Source: Lepidurus packardi
Lineage: Eukaryota > Arthropoda > Branchiopoda > Notostraca > Triopsidae
NCBI GenBank assembly: GCA_023053545.1
Contig: JAKZAN010000001.1
Coordinates: 11,672,024-11,736,023, forward strand
Length of the DNA: 64,000 nt
Direction of reading: 5' to 3'
The position numbers and the translations under genes are program-made. Position 1 is the first letter of the stretch; every line of letters begins with the position of its first letter. Under the pieces are notes generated by a model. The model did no database searches, was not told the DNA's origin, and worked only from the letters and a program-made list of their open reading frames with translations. Shown in pieces: positions 27,826-39,925 of the stretch.

Positions 27826-30800
27826 TACTGTAAAATTTTTTTGTAAATTTACAGTGCTTTTACAACTGTTTTGATGTATTCCTACCATAATTTCGTTGTG
27901 AACTATCGTTAAGTAAAATTGTTGTAATATCACCTGTATTTTCTTGTTTTTTTGCAACAATTTTAAGAGTAAAATAATATACGATTATTTCTTGTTAAAT
28001 TTAACATCAATGTTTTTGAAAAATACTCAAAGTTGTTGTAAAACTTATTCAGTCAACTAGTAAGAGTCAGTTATTGACTTTTGTCTGGCCTTCTTGTACA
28101 TATATGATACATATTTGTAATCTTACAACTTTCTGTCACAATTCGGAGAGCAATAATTTTTGGTAACTATACAATGCTATTGCTTTGAAACCAAAATATC
28201 TCTATATAGACTTCTTTACAACAACTACACTATATACATATATATTAAAATCTGGACATCTGGTGGAAAATGTTTAATAAGTGCCAGACATTTTAAGTTT
28301 GAATTTAGATGTATATAAAACGCGTCAAATTTTTTCTCTGGGATACTTGGGATGAAAACCTGCAATTTTTGCTCTTGTTCTTGCGCCCTCCGTGTGGTTG
28401 CGTCAGAGGTTCACGCGAGAGTCACGGGATTACGCTTCCCCTTATAGTTTGTGCTCTTAAACCATGCGGTCTCTTATTCATTATTGCGTGTTCATGGAGT
28501 CGTATTATTACTTGCAATAAGTTTCTATACGTTTTTTTGATACACTGAGAGTACTAGAGTTCCGATATCCGGCATAGCCAGTAGGATAAAGTGAATTGTT
28601 TCATAAATATCAGCAGATCAAGTAAGTTTCCCATTCCAGTTCAGTTTTTAGCGTGTAACTATAACACTTGTAAAATTACACTTCAGTATAAATGTACCTT
28701 TATTACATCATTTTCTTATTTTACTAATTGCCATAGTATATATATTCTTTCCCAATGAAAATTTATATTTATACACACCGCTTCATCTTCATATTAATTC
28801 TCTATTTTACGCATTTTGGAGTACGTAAGAATAGATTATTTGTTTTCTTTATTACATCTAATTTATTATAAGACATCCCAATTGCCATTTTTAAGTTGAA
28901 TTTTAAAGTTCTGTATAAAAATAGGTGGAGTCCCAATATACGCAGCAAGGGTCTACTGGGTATACCTGTCCGTGGAAATTATATTGAGAAGAATCCCAGG
29001 CAATAAAGCGAGTCCTCAATCAAACTGGTACTGGTTTGCGTCTGGTAATAGGCTGATTCTGTATTGCAACGCAACGTTAGTCGCAAGTTAGTCGCAACGC
29101 ATTCAAAACGCGAGTATTTTATTGCTCTATATGCAAAAAAGTCTGCCACCATCTCAAATTTTACCGACTTCACTTAAAGGCCCATTCCTCTGTGTCATCT
29201 TCTCAGCTTTTCCCTTGTACAGTATGCGCTTCAGCTTTTAAAACGCAGTTTTCCTTAAATACTCACTTTTCCAGAAAACACAAAGATGTGGTCTTTGCCA
29301 AAACTGAGTCAATTTACTCCAAAATTTTTTTTGAAAAATGTACTGTTCCAAATTGTGAAGGAAGTATATCGAATTTATATTTTCTGTTGAAACATCTCAA
29401 GGCGCACATTAGGTCAGGAGTTCAAACTAGATGCCCGTATAAGGACTGTAATTTTTCAGCCAGCGTCTTGTCTAGCTTTACTTCACATCTGTCAAGAAAA
29501 CATAGGAAAAACTCAACAGCTTGGCCTACTTTGACTGGTTTGCTGCAGGAGAGTGGTTCTTTTTCTGAAACACACGGGAGCAATGAAGAAAATACGAATT
29601 TTACACATTGCGATGATTTTAGGGGTAGGGAGAATGTTGATGTAGAAAAATCAAATGAACTTGAACGAGAACTTAGTAGTGCAGAAGAAGTTGAATTGAT
29701 GAGAGCACTTGCGAATCTTTACCTTCAAATGGAAGTCAAGTTCCTTATTCCGCAAAGTACAGTTGACGTTATTACTGAAAACTACTGCGCAATTGCAAAT
29801 ATTTCTAGACAGCGGTATATTGAGAGTACTAAAGTCTGCTTGAGAGAGCAAGGGCTAAGTGAAGAAATTATTAATGAAATTTGTGAAAAATTATGTAGGA
29901 AAGATCCTATCTCTAGGCTACATGAGAGCAAAGGAAAGTTGAGTACTCAATACTTGAGGAGACAATTTTTTACGAGAAACTTCCATTACGTCGCACCCGT
30001 TGAGCTTAAAGCTTCTCTAAACAGCTCGTACCATTATGCTCCAATTGAGGAAACCCTTCGAAGCTTATTTAGCCATGATATAGTCCGCAGGTCATTAGAA
30101 AATTATTGTCAGGTTAATAATCCAACCTACGTTTTCTCTGATGTGTTCGATGGGCTAGTTTTTCAAGCCCTTCCTCCGGAAAGAAAAAAAAGGCATCCAT
30201 ATTATTTTATACACTGACGCATTCGAAGTTGTATGTCCAATAGGCTATGCTGTAACTAGATACAAAGTTCTTGCGGTCTACATGGTATTAGCAAATTTAC
30301 CGTACTACCTTAGATCAAGCGTAGATCAGATTCAGCTTATACTTCTTATAAAAGAGAAGGACTTTGAGGTACAGATTCATTTTGAAAGACTAGCAAAAGA
30401 CTTAATGAAAGTAGAAGCTGACGGCTTTCTTGTTAACGGAGTAGCATATCCAGTAAATCTGTTAGCAATTTTGGGAGACAACCTTGGCAGCCATACAATA
30501 GGTGGATTTATCGAAAGCTTCTCGCGAAATGAATACTACTGTAGATTTTGTTTGGCAACTATAGAGATGGACGCGATTCTCTAGACATCATCAACACATG
30601 GCCTTTAAGAACTAAAGAAAACTACAACGCCTGTGTAGAACAAATTGTAAATACCATTGATAGTAAAAACGGAATAAAGTTTAGCTCGCCATTCAATAAT
30701 TTAAGTTTCTTCCATGTATGTAATCCAGGGTTACCACCATGCATTGCCCATGATCTTTTCGAAGGCGTAATAGCGTACGACGTGCCACTCTTTTTAAAAA

Positions 30801-31493
30801 ATTTGGTTCGTCTTGGTTGGTTTTCGAAACAATATTTAAATAGTAGAATAGAAAAGTTGAAGTATGCAGAATTAGATAGAAGAGATGCTCCAAAGCCGTT
30901 AAATTTTTCCAAACCGAGGTTAACCGGAAACGCAGTTTCCTTGCGTAACTTCTTACGTTTTATGCCCCTAATCTTGAGGAAGAAAGTTGTGAATTGCAAC
31001 GAAAATTTTGGCGCTCATTAATCCAACTTAAGAAAATTGTCGAATTTTGCTGCGCACCAAAGATTACAACGCAGCAAATGACAATTCTAAACCAGCTTAT
31101 TCATGAATATATCTACGCTCGCATGACGCTCTTCCCTAATGTACCGTTACGCCCCAAACATCACTTTCTTTGCCACTATCCAAAGCTTATCGAACAGCTT
31201 GGACCCGTAAGCAAATTGTCTACTTTAAGATTTGAATCCAGGCATTCTTTTTTTAAGAAGGTGATTCGTGTTACGGGGAATTTTAAAAATGTTACTAAGA
31301 CTCTATCCGAAAAGCACCAGTCACTTCAAGCTTATTTGCACGACAACGGTCTATTCCCACCGCAAGTTGTCTTAACGGGAATTTTCGAATACTTCGATGC
31401 CAACAATATGAGTGAGGAGACTTTGCTTTCTAATGGGAGTCGAATGTGAATCAATGGGAATATGAATCAATGGGAATGGGAATCAATGTGTTG
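27826..31493 (+). mobile_element. CACTA-like DNA transposon, element B, left end and transposase
   Basis: The left terminus TACTGTAAAATTTTTTTGTA at 27826 matches the CACTGTAAAAA end of element A with the first C changed; TA precedes it. The subterminal zone (27830-28160) carries many TTGTAAAAT-type repeats. The transposase is at 29108-31449. The 3' part, where ORF2 would be expected, is missing: a GAATCAATGGGAAT run at 31450-31490 leads straight into the second duplicate. Confidence 0.68.
29108..31449 (+). pseudogene. C2H2-finger DDE transposase of element B (nearly full length)
   Basis: The best-preserved member. The homologous start codon of element A (ATG at 9030) reads ACG here (29108); the next in-frame start is much weaker. 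Four C2H2 fingers follow (CSIC, CTVC, CTVPNC and CPYKDC types, to about residue 110). The core has Asp in YTDAFEVVCPIGYAV (about 30215), Asp in LAILGDNLGSHTIGGFIESF (about 30470), CRFC, PPCIAHDLFEGV, PKHHFLCHYPKL and Glu in LRFESRHSFFKK (about 31220), giving a complete DDE set. Frameshifts lie near 30187 (in an A run), 30565 and 31000. The architecture recalls CACTA-type enzymes, with IAHDLFEG in place of DYMHGL. Confidence 0.85.
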
Positions 31494-32590
31494 TTATGAC
31501 TATTTATGTCTATATACGAGTTGTCCATTACATTAGTACTTTACAACTATTCCTAAATATTACTAACTTTTGCAAGTTTAGTATTTTTCCAAAAGCACTT
31601 TCAAATGCGCGCGTTGCCGGTAGGACCCTACGTCAGCCCAAAACTCCCTAGAGTGCCCGAGAGAAAGGTCACCAGTCCCCCGTTTTGTGAATGTTTTGTT
31701 CTCTTCTCGAACCCTTTTCTAGTAGACTAGGAATGCCTACATGGGGGTACATGGCACAGTCTGGGAATCCATCCCCCATATAAGCCTTCGTACCCTCACA
31801 TCCTCTTGGGACCGAGAGATTTGTCAGAAAACCTTAACATTGGAAGGATACCCCTGTTACCATACTGTGTAAACCTCTATACTGTGGCCCTAACTTTCGT
31901 TCTATAGTTCACCAGTTCAAGTCCCGACACCAGGGCCGTCTTATCGCATGGGCCAACTGGGCACAGGCCCAGGGCCCCACGAGGCTAGGGGGCCCATCCT
32001 GACCTGTTTAGGAGCCCATTTTGGACCTTGGCCCAGGGGCCCACGGGGTAATATATTTTCATGTAGGTTTAAGTGTAATTAGATTAGTTTGATCTTGATT
32101 AGGTTTAGTTTGGTTAGGTTATATTATGTTTAATTAGGTTAAGTTAGTCAGGTACTGTCTACCTGACTAATAAATTATGTATGCTTTCTCGAACCTTTTT
32201 CCATAAAGGAAACGTCAACAGGCTGAAAGCCTACGACGTGATCAAATTTAAAAAAAGAAGTTAGTCAGATTTTTGTAAGCCAGCGTAGGTTCTTTTCTCC
32301 GCTTTTCATAATTCGCGCTTCAATGAAGGTGGCAACCCATTCTGAATCCCTCTGCAAACCACAGCTCTAGCATCTTACACAAGGACACGCATGTTTTGAC
32401 TTGTTTACAGTAAGTTCAAAAGAAGAGATTAAGAGAAAACATATCATAGCGACCAGCGATAGTGAAAGTGGGAACTCGCAGAGTGTTAGAGAGCTGTTGT
32501 AAGTTACTAAAGTTGGCGCCGATTATTGTGATAATTGAGTATTACAATCAGCCGCTTTATAGAATCAATGCTATTTTCTAGAGATTAACA

Positions 32591-34253
32591 ATGTCTGTCG
32601 TCAACAAAACATTGAGTGGGTTCCAGAAAAGAAAAAAGAATAAGGAAAAATTGCAGAATTAAAAGGAGCTTCTTTCTAATGTCCCTAAGTTGGATTCGTT
32701 TTTCGCCACTTCCAGACCTAATAGCAGTGCTTCAGCCTCTAGCAAATGGCGTGACGACCATCGACCGGCAAGCGTGTCTGACTGTGACGAGCTACCTCAA
32801 ATTCCTCAAAACGTGATTCCCGAAAACTTTGCTGCAGTCGTTGGAGATTCTGGTGAACATCCTGAATCGCATGCGAACACATGTTTTGCGGTCTCGTCAT
32901 TCCCGTCTGTTAGTGACGATCCTGCCGAGTAGATACTGGACGATGCCACACTCGAACACTTCATACAAAATGGCGTGAAACAAAATATTGATGCAGATTT
33001 TTCTTCTTCAAAGCGTGAATGCGCAGATACAACCAGGTATCTATCCCTGTCACTCTTTAGCCGAACATTGGCTAATGGTGAAAAACGACCTCGGCCTTGG
33101 CTAGTATTTTCAGAGAGCAAAGGTACCGTGTTCTGCGCCCCTTGTAAGATGTTTAGAAATCGGGGTCGCTAGCTAATGACGAAGGGTACCACGACTGGAA
33201 AAATGCAGGTCAGAGGATGAAGGATCATGAAAATTCAGACGATCACAGGTCAGCATGTGCGAGCTGTTAGCGAGGAAGAATGTTGGCGGTAGAGTTGACA
33301 AGAGTCTTGTGCTTCAAACGGAAGAAGAAATAAAATACTGGCATGAGGTTTTAAGGCGGATTGTTGCTGTTGTGACGTCATTGTCTGCACTTGGATTGCC
33401 GTTTAGAGGTTCACATGAGAGATTTGGGTCGAGAAACGGTGGGAACTATGTTGTGACGCTAGAACTTTTGGCTGAGTTTTACCCTTTTCTGGACACGCAC
33501 ATAGAACGCCACGGAAACAGAGGATACGGCAGAACATCATATCTCTCGTCTACAATATGCGATGAAATTATCAACATCATGGCAGAAAAGGTCAAAAGCA
33601 CGATCGTTACTGAGGTAAAGCATGCCAAATATTTTTCCATCTCTGTCGACTCGACTCCTGACATCTCCCACGTGGATCAACTATCATTCATAGTACGATA
33701 CGTGTCTGTAGAGGGATGTCCTGTCGAACGATTTTTAAGATTCGTACCGAATTGTGGCCATAAAGCAGAAGATCTGGCTAACGTTGTTCTCCAGACCTTG
33801 AAAAATCATGACTTGGATATCGCCAACTGTCGCGGACAGTCTTATGACAACGCAAGCAACATGTCGGGTGTATATTCCGGTTTTCAAGCGAGAATAAAAC
33901 AAGTGAATCCTCTTGTAGTTTTCGTCCCCTGTTCGGCTCACCCTCTGAATCTTGTCGGATCATGTGCTGCTGAGTCTTGTGAGGCTGCTATATCGTTCTT
34001 CGGTACTTTACAGGAACTGTATAATTTTTACTCGATCTCGACACACAGATGGGAAGTTTTGTTATCTCAAGTGAAGCCAAACTCAACAGTTGTAAAGAGC
34101 CTTTCTCAGACAAGATGGTCGGCTCGTAGTGACGACTGCCGAAGTCTCTGTTGCTCCTGGAATGAGATATTGGCAGCTCTTCAGGTAATCGCTAATGACA
34201 CAGGTGAAAAACCATCTACACTGTTAAAAAGGGGTCCGAAAACCGCAACTTAA
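32591..34253 (+). pseudogene. hAT transposase (ZMYM1-like), N-terminal two thirds, copy 2
   Basis: Duplicate of 25607-27269 with the same stops, the same frameshift and the same truncation. One amino-acid change is visible: LAEFD in copy 1 reads LAEFY here (33479). It is part of the large direct duplication. Confidence 0.85.
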
Positions 34254-34268
34254 AGTGCTTCACTTGCT

Positions 34269-34684
34269 GCATACAAGCTGCACTTTCTGCAATGCCTGCT
34301 TCATAAAGCGCACATAGGAAACAAGAGAGAGGAAAAAGCTGCACTTTTGGCAGCTCCAGTTTTCACCTTCTGCAGTGCCTGCTTCAGAATGCGGATACCG
34401 GGAAAAAAGAGAGGAAAAGGCTGCACTTTTAGTAGTTCCGTTCCTATGTTCCTCGTATGTCAAATAAATGTCTCCATGCAAATCTCCATGCAAGTCTCCA
34501 TGCCAGTTTTAGCAGTTCCGTTCCTATGTTCCTCGTATGTCAAATAAATGTCTCCATGCAAATCTCCATTCAAATCTCCATGCAAGTCATGCAAATCTCC
34601 ATGTCTCCATGCAAGTCTCCATGCAAATGTCTGAATTCATGGAGACATTTATTTGACATACGAGAGGTAACTGAAGGTTTCTTT
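34269..34684. repeat. Repeat cluster with foldback, copy 2
   Basis: Duplicate of 27285-27700 with one substitution (TTAGCAG to TTAGTAG at about 34433). Confidence 0.75.
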
Positions 34685-34809
34685 GGTTGAGAAGTCTGTG
34701 TAACATTGTTTTCTCTTTTTGAAAGGAATCCGCAAACCTGCTTGATTCAATTTCTGAAATAAAAAGGGGCCCACCTTTTATAAGTGCAGTGGGATCCGAC
34801 TTATCAGTA

Positions 34810-37042
34810 TACTGTAAAATTTTTTTGTAAATTTACAGTGCTTTTACAACTGTTTTGATGCATTCCTACCATAATTTCGTTGTGAACTATCGTTAAGTAA
34901 AATTGTTGTAATATCACCTGTATTTTCTTGTTTTTTTGCAACAATTTTAAGAGTAAAATAATATACGATTATTTCTTGTTAAATTTAACATCAATGTTTT
35001 TGAAAAATACTCAAAGTTGTTGTAAAACTTATTCAGTCAACTAGTAAGAGTCAGTTATTGACTTTTGTCTGGCCTTCTTGTACATATATGATACATATTT
35101 GTAATCTTACAACTTTCTGTCACAATTCGGAGAGCAATAATTTTTGGTAACTATACAATGCTATTGCTTTCAAACCAAAATATCTCTTTATAGACTTCTT
35201 TACAACAACTACACTATATACATATATGTTAAAATCTGGACATCTGGTGGAAAATGTTTAATAAGTGCCAGACATTTTAAGTTTGAATTTAGATGTATAT
35301 AAAACGCGTCAAATTTTTTCTCTGGGATACTTGGGATGAAAACCTGCAATTTTTGCTCTTGTTCTTGCGCCCTCCGTGTGGTTGCGTCAGAGGTTCACGC
35401 GAGAGTCACGGGATTACGCTTCCCCTTATAGTTTGTGCTCTTAAACCATGCGGTCTCTTATTCATTATTGCGTGTTCATGGAGTCGTATTATTACTTGCA
35501 ATAAGTTTCTATACGTTTTTTTGATACACTGAGAGTACTAGAGTTCCGATATCCGGCATAGCCAGTAGGATAAAGTGAATTGTTTCATAAATATCAGCAG
35601 ATCAAGTAAGTTTCCCATTCCAGTTCAGTTTTTAGCGTGTAACTATAACACTTGTAAAATTACACTTCAGTATAAATGTACCTTTATTACATCATTTTCT
35701 TATTTTACTAATTGCCATAGTATATATATTCTTTCCCAATGAAAATTTATATTTATACACACCGCTTCATCTTCATATTAATTCTCTATTTTACGCATTT
35801 TGGAGTACGTAAGAATAGATTATTTGTTTTCTTTATTACATCTAATTTATATAAGACATCCCAATTGCCATTTTTAAGTTGAATTTTAAAGTTCTGTATA
35901 AAAATAGGTGGAGTCCCAATATACGCAGCAAGGGTCTACTGGGTATACCTGTCCGTGGAAATTATATTGAGAAGAATCCCAGGCAATAAAGCGAGTCCTC
36001 AATCAAACTGGTACTGGTTTGCGTCTGGTAATAGGCTGATTCTGTATTGCAACGCAACGTTAGTCGCAAGTTAGTCGCAACGCATTCAAAACGCGAGTAT
36101 TTTATTGCTCTATATGCAAAAAAGTCTGCCACCATCTCAAATTTTACCGACTTCACTTAAAGGCCCATTCCTCTGTGTCATCTTCTCAGCTTTTCCCTTG
36201 TACAGTATGCGCTTCAGCTTTTAAAACGCAGTTTTCCTTAAATACTCACTTTTCCAGAAAACACAAAGATGTGGTCTTTGCCAAAACTGAGTCAATTTAC
36301 TCCAAATTTTTTTTTGAAAAATGTACTGTTCCAAATTGTGAAGAAAGTATATCGAATTTATATTTTCTGTTGAAACATCTCAAGGCGCACATTAGGTCAG
36401 GAGTTCAAACTAGATGCCCGTATAAGGACTGTAATTTTTCAGCCAGCGTCTTGTCTAGCTTTACTTCACATCTGTCAAGAAAACATAGGAAAAACTCAAC
36501 AGCTTGGCCTACTTTGACTGGTTTGCTGCAGGAGAGTGGTTCTTTTTCTGAAACACACGGGAGCAATGAAGAAAATACGAATTTTACACATTGCGATGAT
36601 TTTAGGGGTAGGGAGAATGTTGATGTAGAAAAATCAAATGAACTTGAACGAGAACTTAGTAGTGCAGAAGAAGTTGAATTGATGAGAGCACTTGCGAATC
36701 TTTACCTTCAAATGGAAGTCAAGTTCCTTATTCCGCAAAGTACAGTTGACGTTATTACTGAAAACTACTGCGCAATTGCAAATATTTCTAGACAGCGGTA
36801 TATTGAGAGTACTAAAGTCTGCTTGAGAGAGCAAGGGCTAAGTGAAGAAATTATTAATGAAATTTGTGAAAAATTATGTAGGAAAGATCCTATCTCTAGG
36901 CTACATGAGAGCAAAGGAAAGTTGAGTACTCAATACTTGAGGAGACAATTTTTTACGAGAAACTTCCATTACGTCGCACCCGTTGAGCTTAAAGCTTCTC
37001 TAAACAGCTCGTACCATTATTCTCCAATTGAGGAAACCCTTC
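34810..37042 (+). mobile_element. CACTA-like element B, truncated duplicate
   Basis: Duplicate of the left part of element B with the same left end. It stops at 37042 inside the transposase. Confidence 0.7.
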
Positions 37043-37161
37043 TTTTTTTAAAAAATAAATTGGAGCAGTTGGAAAATGCTAACTGGGTAGTTTCGACATC
37101 ATTTGTGGCAATAGAAATTAAATCTGGAAGGACTCGAGAAGAGAATACAAGTTTGCCTTGA
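36091..37161 (+). pseudogene. C2H2-finger DDE transposase of element B, truncated copy with foreign tail
   Basis: Same frame and same ACG at the start position as 29108. At 37042 the transposase sequence ends and the frame runs 39 codons into unrelated sequence (LFLKNKLEQLENANWVVST), stopping at TGA 37159-37161. The DDE core is entirely missing, leaving the zinc-finger region and about 150 following residues. If expressed it could bind transposon ends without cutting; that is speculation. Confidence 0.8.
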
Positions 37162-37439
37162 AATAAACTTTGAAATGACTTTTTACTCGTTTATTACTGC
37201 TGATTTTGAGATGTTTTTGACTTTCCTTCGGTTCCAAATGAGTTGTTTTGCTCCCTCCCCCGGTAATACGTACTTGCGTATTTGTTGTACCCATAGAGCG
37301 CTCCCTGTAATACGTACTTGCTTATTAGAAATAGACGAAATAACAATGTCTGAACCTTACAAATCGGATTTTCCGGATGCAAAGTCTACAAAACTTCTCT
37401 TAAAAGGTGCTCTCAGCCATCCTATTCTTCAGAAGTAGC

Positions 37440-37680
37440 CCCTAATCACAACGCAGGGACCATCTTATTTTTACTCATACCCAAATCCTCCACATTTGGT
37501 GCCGTGACCAGGATGAGCCGCACAGAAACGAAGTCCATTGATTGAGTGAAGATCAAATCCTCTCTACTTTCTCAACCCATCGTTAATACCTTCGAAACAA
37601 TGAATAACCTTGAGCAAGAAGACGCCCCCACGAAACAAGAAGCCACTGCTGATCTCCTGAGCTCCCTCGAAGAATACTAA
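37440..37680 (+). mobile_element. BEL/Pao leader and gag start (fragment)
   Basis: TTTGGTGCCGTGACCAGGAT at 37495-37514 looks like a BEL/Pao primer-binding site region. A short gag-like start follows at about 37600 (MNNLEQEDAPTKQEATADLL) and stops at a TAA near 37678. Upstream, GTAATACGTACTTGC occurs twice (about 37264 and 37310) and may be LTR sequence. The fragment then abuts a Gypsy pol remnant. Confidence 0.5.
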
Positions 37681-37764
37681 AGACTTGAAAGTCCTTTATC
37701 AAGAAATCGAAGACAAGTGACCTCGAAGACGTCCTGAAAACTCATTTCGACGACCTGAAAAAAC

Positions 37765-39925
37765 TAAAGCAATCGTGGAATGGTCCCGACCAGTGACCAG
37801 TGATGAATTGAATAGTTTCCTCCATCTTCATACTATCGTCGATTTGTGAAAGGTTTTGCTGACGTTGCCAAGCCGCTATATAAACTAACCGAAAAGAATG
37901 TTCCCTTTGAGTGGTCCGTGTTATGTGAGGAAGCTTTTACAGATCCTAAACGGCTCCTTTCTTCAACTCCTGTACTCGCTTTTCCTGAACTCTAGAAAAC
38001 ATTTCTAGTGGACAGCGACGCCAGTAATATTGGGCTAGGAGCCGTGTTGTCACAAGAAATTGACGGTGTTGAACGGCCTATAGCATATGCAAGTCCATGC
38101 TTGATGAGACCAGAGAGTCGTTACTGTGTAACGCGGAAGGAGCTCCTGGCAGTTACCTTTGCTGTAATGCAATTTAGCCACTATCTTCTGGGGAGACCGG
38201 TTATGCTTCGGACGGATAACAGTGCCGTGGCCTGGATGAAAACTTGCAAGGAACCAACTGGACAGACTTTGCGATGGCTGAACTTGTTTGAATCGTATCA
38301 GTTCACAATTGAGCATCGACCTGGACCAAAGCATGGGAATGCGGATGCACTCTCAAGAAGCCCAATGTTCACAATGTGGACGTCATGAACGTGAGTGGAC
38401 GAAGAAGACGATAATGCCACATGGACCACAACGAAATGTTTAAATCATGTGGAATTGGCTAGTGACGGTAGCGTCGTAGTAGCCCAGGAAGAAGACGAGG
38501 AGATGAAAATTATCAAGAGATGTTTACAAGAACTTTATAAACCGTGTCTGCAAGCTATGAGTCAGCCGTTGCGCAGCTACTGGGCCCAAAGGAAAAATGT
38601 GAGTCTTCGTGGTGGCGGGTTTTAAGGCGAATGGATTTCGACAAACGGATCTCAGCACCTGCCTCTTGTGCCTAAAGCGAAGCAAGAGGAAATCTTCAGA
38701 AGTTACCACGGTGGTAATTCTGGGGCTCATATGGGAAGTGAAAAAATCTTAGAAAAATTGCGATTGTATTGGCCCAAGATGCGGAACAATGTTGAAGGGT
38801 GGTGTAAAGGCTGCGTGACATGTGTGCAGCGAAATCCTCCATCCCAAAAGACTAGAGCGCCATTGAACCCTGTGCAACCTAGATTTCCAAGTGACATTGT
38901 AGCTTTGGATATACTGGGTCCTCTGCCTGAACAGTAGATCATTATCGCTATAGTATGGTTGTCAGGGATTTGTTCACAAAGTGGGTGGAGGTATATCCTA
39001 TTCCAGATCAGGAAGCCAGGACTATCGCCACCAAGCTCTATGGGGAATACATGAGCAGGTATGGAGTGCCGCTTCAGCTTCATTCTGAGCAAGGTAGAAG
39101 TTTTTGAATCAAGAACTGTGAGCGAAATCTGCCGGTTCCTCAAAATCAAGAAAACTAGAACTACTCCATACCATCCGGAGAGTGAGGGATTTATTGAAAG
39201 GGCCAATAGGACGATTTTAGCAGGCCTCAGTAAACTCATCGACGAAGGTGATGAAACCTGGGATACTGTGTTGCCTAGTGTTTTACTTGCGTACCGGACG
39301 AGTGTTCAAATTTCCTCGACTTTCACTCCTGCACGTTTACCATTTGGTAGACAGTTGTTCCTACCAGAAGATATAGTTTTCGGTGGTGGTACCAGTTTCA
39401 ACGTCTCAATACGCGGCCAAACTGGAGACAACTCTTCCTAGCATTTTTGAACAAGCTCGAACACGGTTGGGCTTTGCACAATGTTATCAGAAGATTTATT
39501 ACGACAGCAAAACTTTAAACCAGCAAATCCAAATGGGGGACTCCGTTTGGCTCTTCAATCCTTCCCCGAAGAGAGGAAAGTTCCCCAAGTTTCACCGACC
39601 TTGGACGGTTATGAAACGAATTTCGGATCAAGTTGTCCACATTAAAAACACCATTTCGGGTGCATATGAACTATTTAAAGAAGGGACACCATTAAGGCGA
39701 GTGACCATTATGCAAAGCCGGACTTTCGCTACCATTAAAGGTACCATTCCCAACAGGAAAAAAATAGACAAACGTTACACAATAAAATTTGTATTAAAGA
39801 AAATTCACTCGGAGGATACAACAAATCACCACACAAAAATCACGATAATTTTCACGCAAAATACGGAAATTTCACTGAAACGAATAGCCAGACATCTTAG
39901 AACCCACATTAATGCTACGGTTTAG
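37765..39925 (+). pseudogene. Gypsy pol remnant: RT thumb, RNase H, integrase
   Basis: Starts within the RT thumb and connection (RFVKGFADVAKPLYKLTEKN). RNase H is clear at 38008-38388 (VDSDASNIGLGAVLSQE, RKELLAVTFAV, LRTDNSAVAW, GNADALSR). The integrase zinc domain is at 38668-38937 (SYHGGNSGAHMG, CKGCVTCVQRNPP), and the catalytic core is in several frames to about 39330 (TTPYHPESEGFIERAN). A GPY/F-like tail is at 39540-39640 (SVWLFNPSPKRGKFPKFHRPW). Frameshifts and stops are frequent. It is a different family from the 18042 element. Its last ORF ends at 39925, overlapping antisense the final codons of the PISD gene. Confidence 0.82.

Larger units (their letters stand above)
24509..30059. 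repeat. Large direct duplication, copy 1 (5551 bp)
   Basis: Nearly identical to 31494-37042, with spacing of 6983-6985 bp. I count only about ten differences, for example GAC versus TAC at 26495/33479, single-base indels near 24730 and 28866, and a few substitutions around 28184-28250. The edges fall inside the 791-bp MITE and inside the element B transposase. Shared stop codons in the hAT gene show that inactivation came before duplication. Confidence 0.93.
31494..37042. repeat. Large direct duplication, copy 2 (5549 bp)
   Basis: Second copy of 24509-30059. It begins at TTATGAC inside the MITE and ends at AAACCCTTC inside the transposase, where unrelated sequence (TTTTTTAAAAAATAAATTGG) begins. 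Confidence 0.93.

Noticed and set aside
28309..28548. 79-codon hydrophobic ORF, repeated at 35293-35532
   Set aside because: Its presence in both copies is explained by the large duplication; no other coding evidence.
39383..39925. C-terminal 70 codons of the Gypsy frame as a conserved domain
   Set aside because: After the GPY/F-like part the frame has no family features and overlaps PISD sequence antisense, so it is probably read-through.
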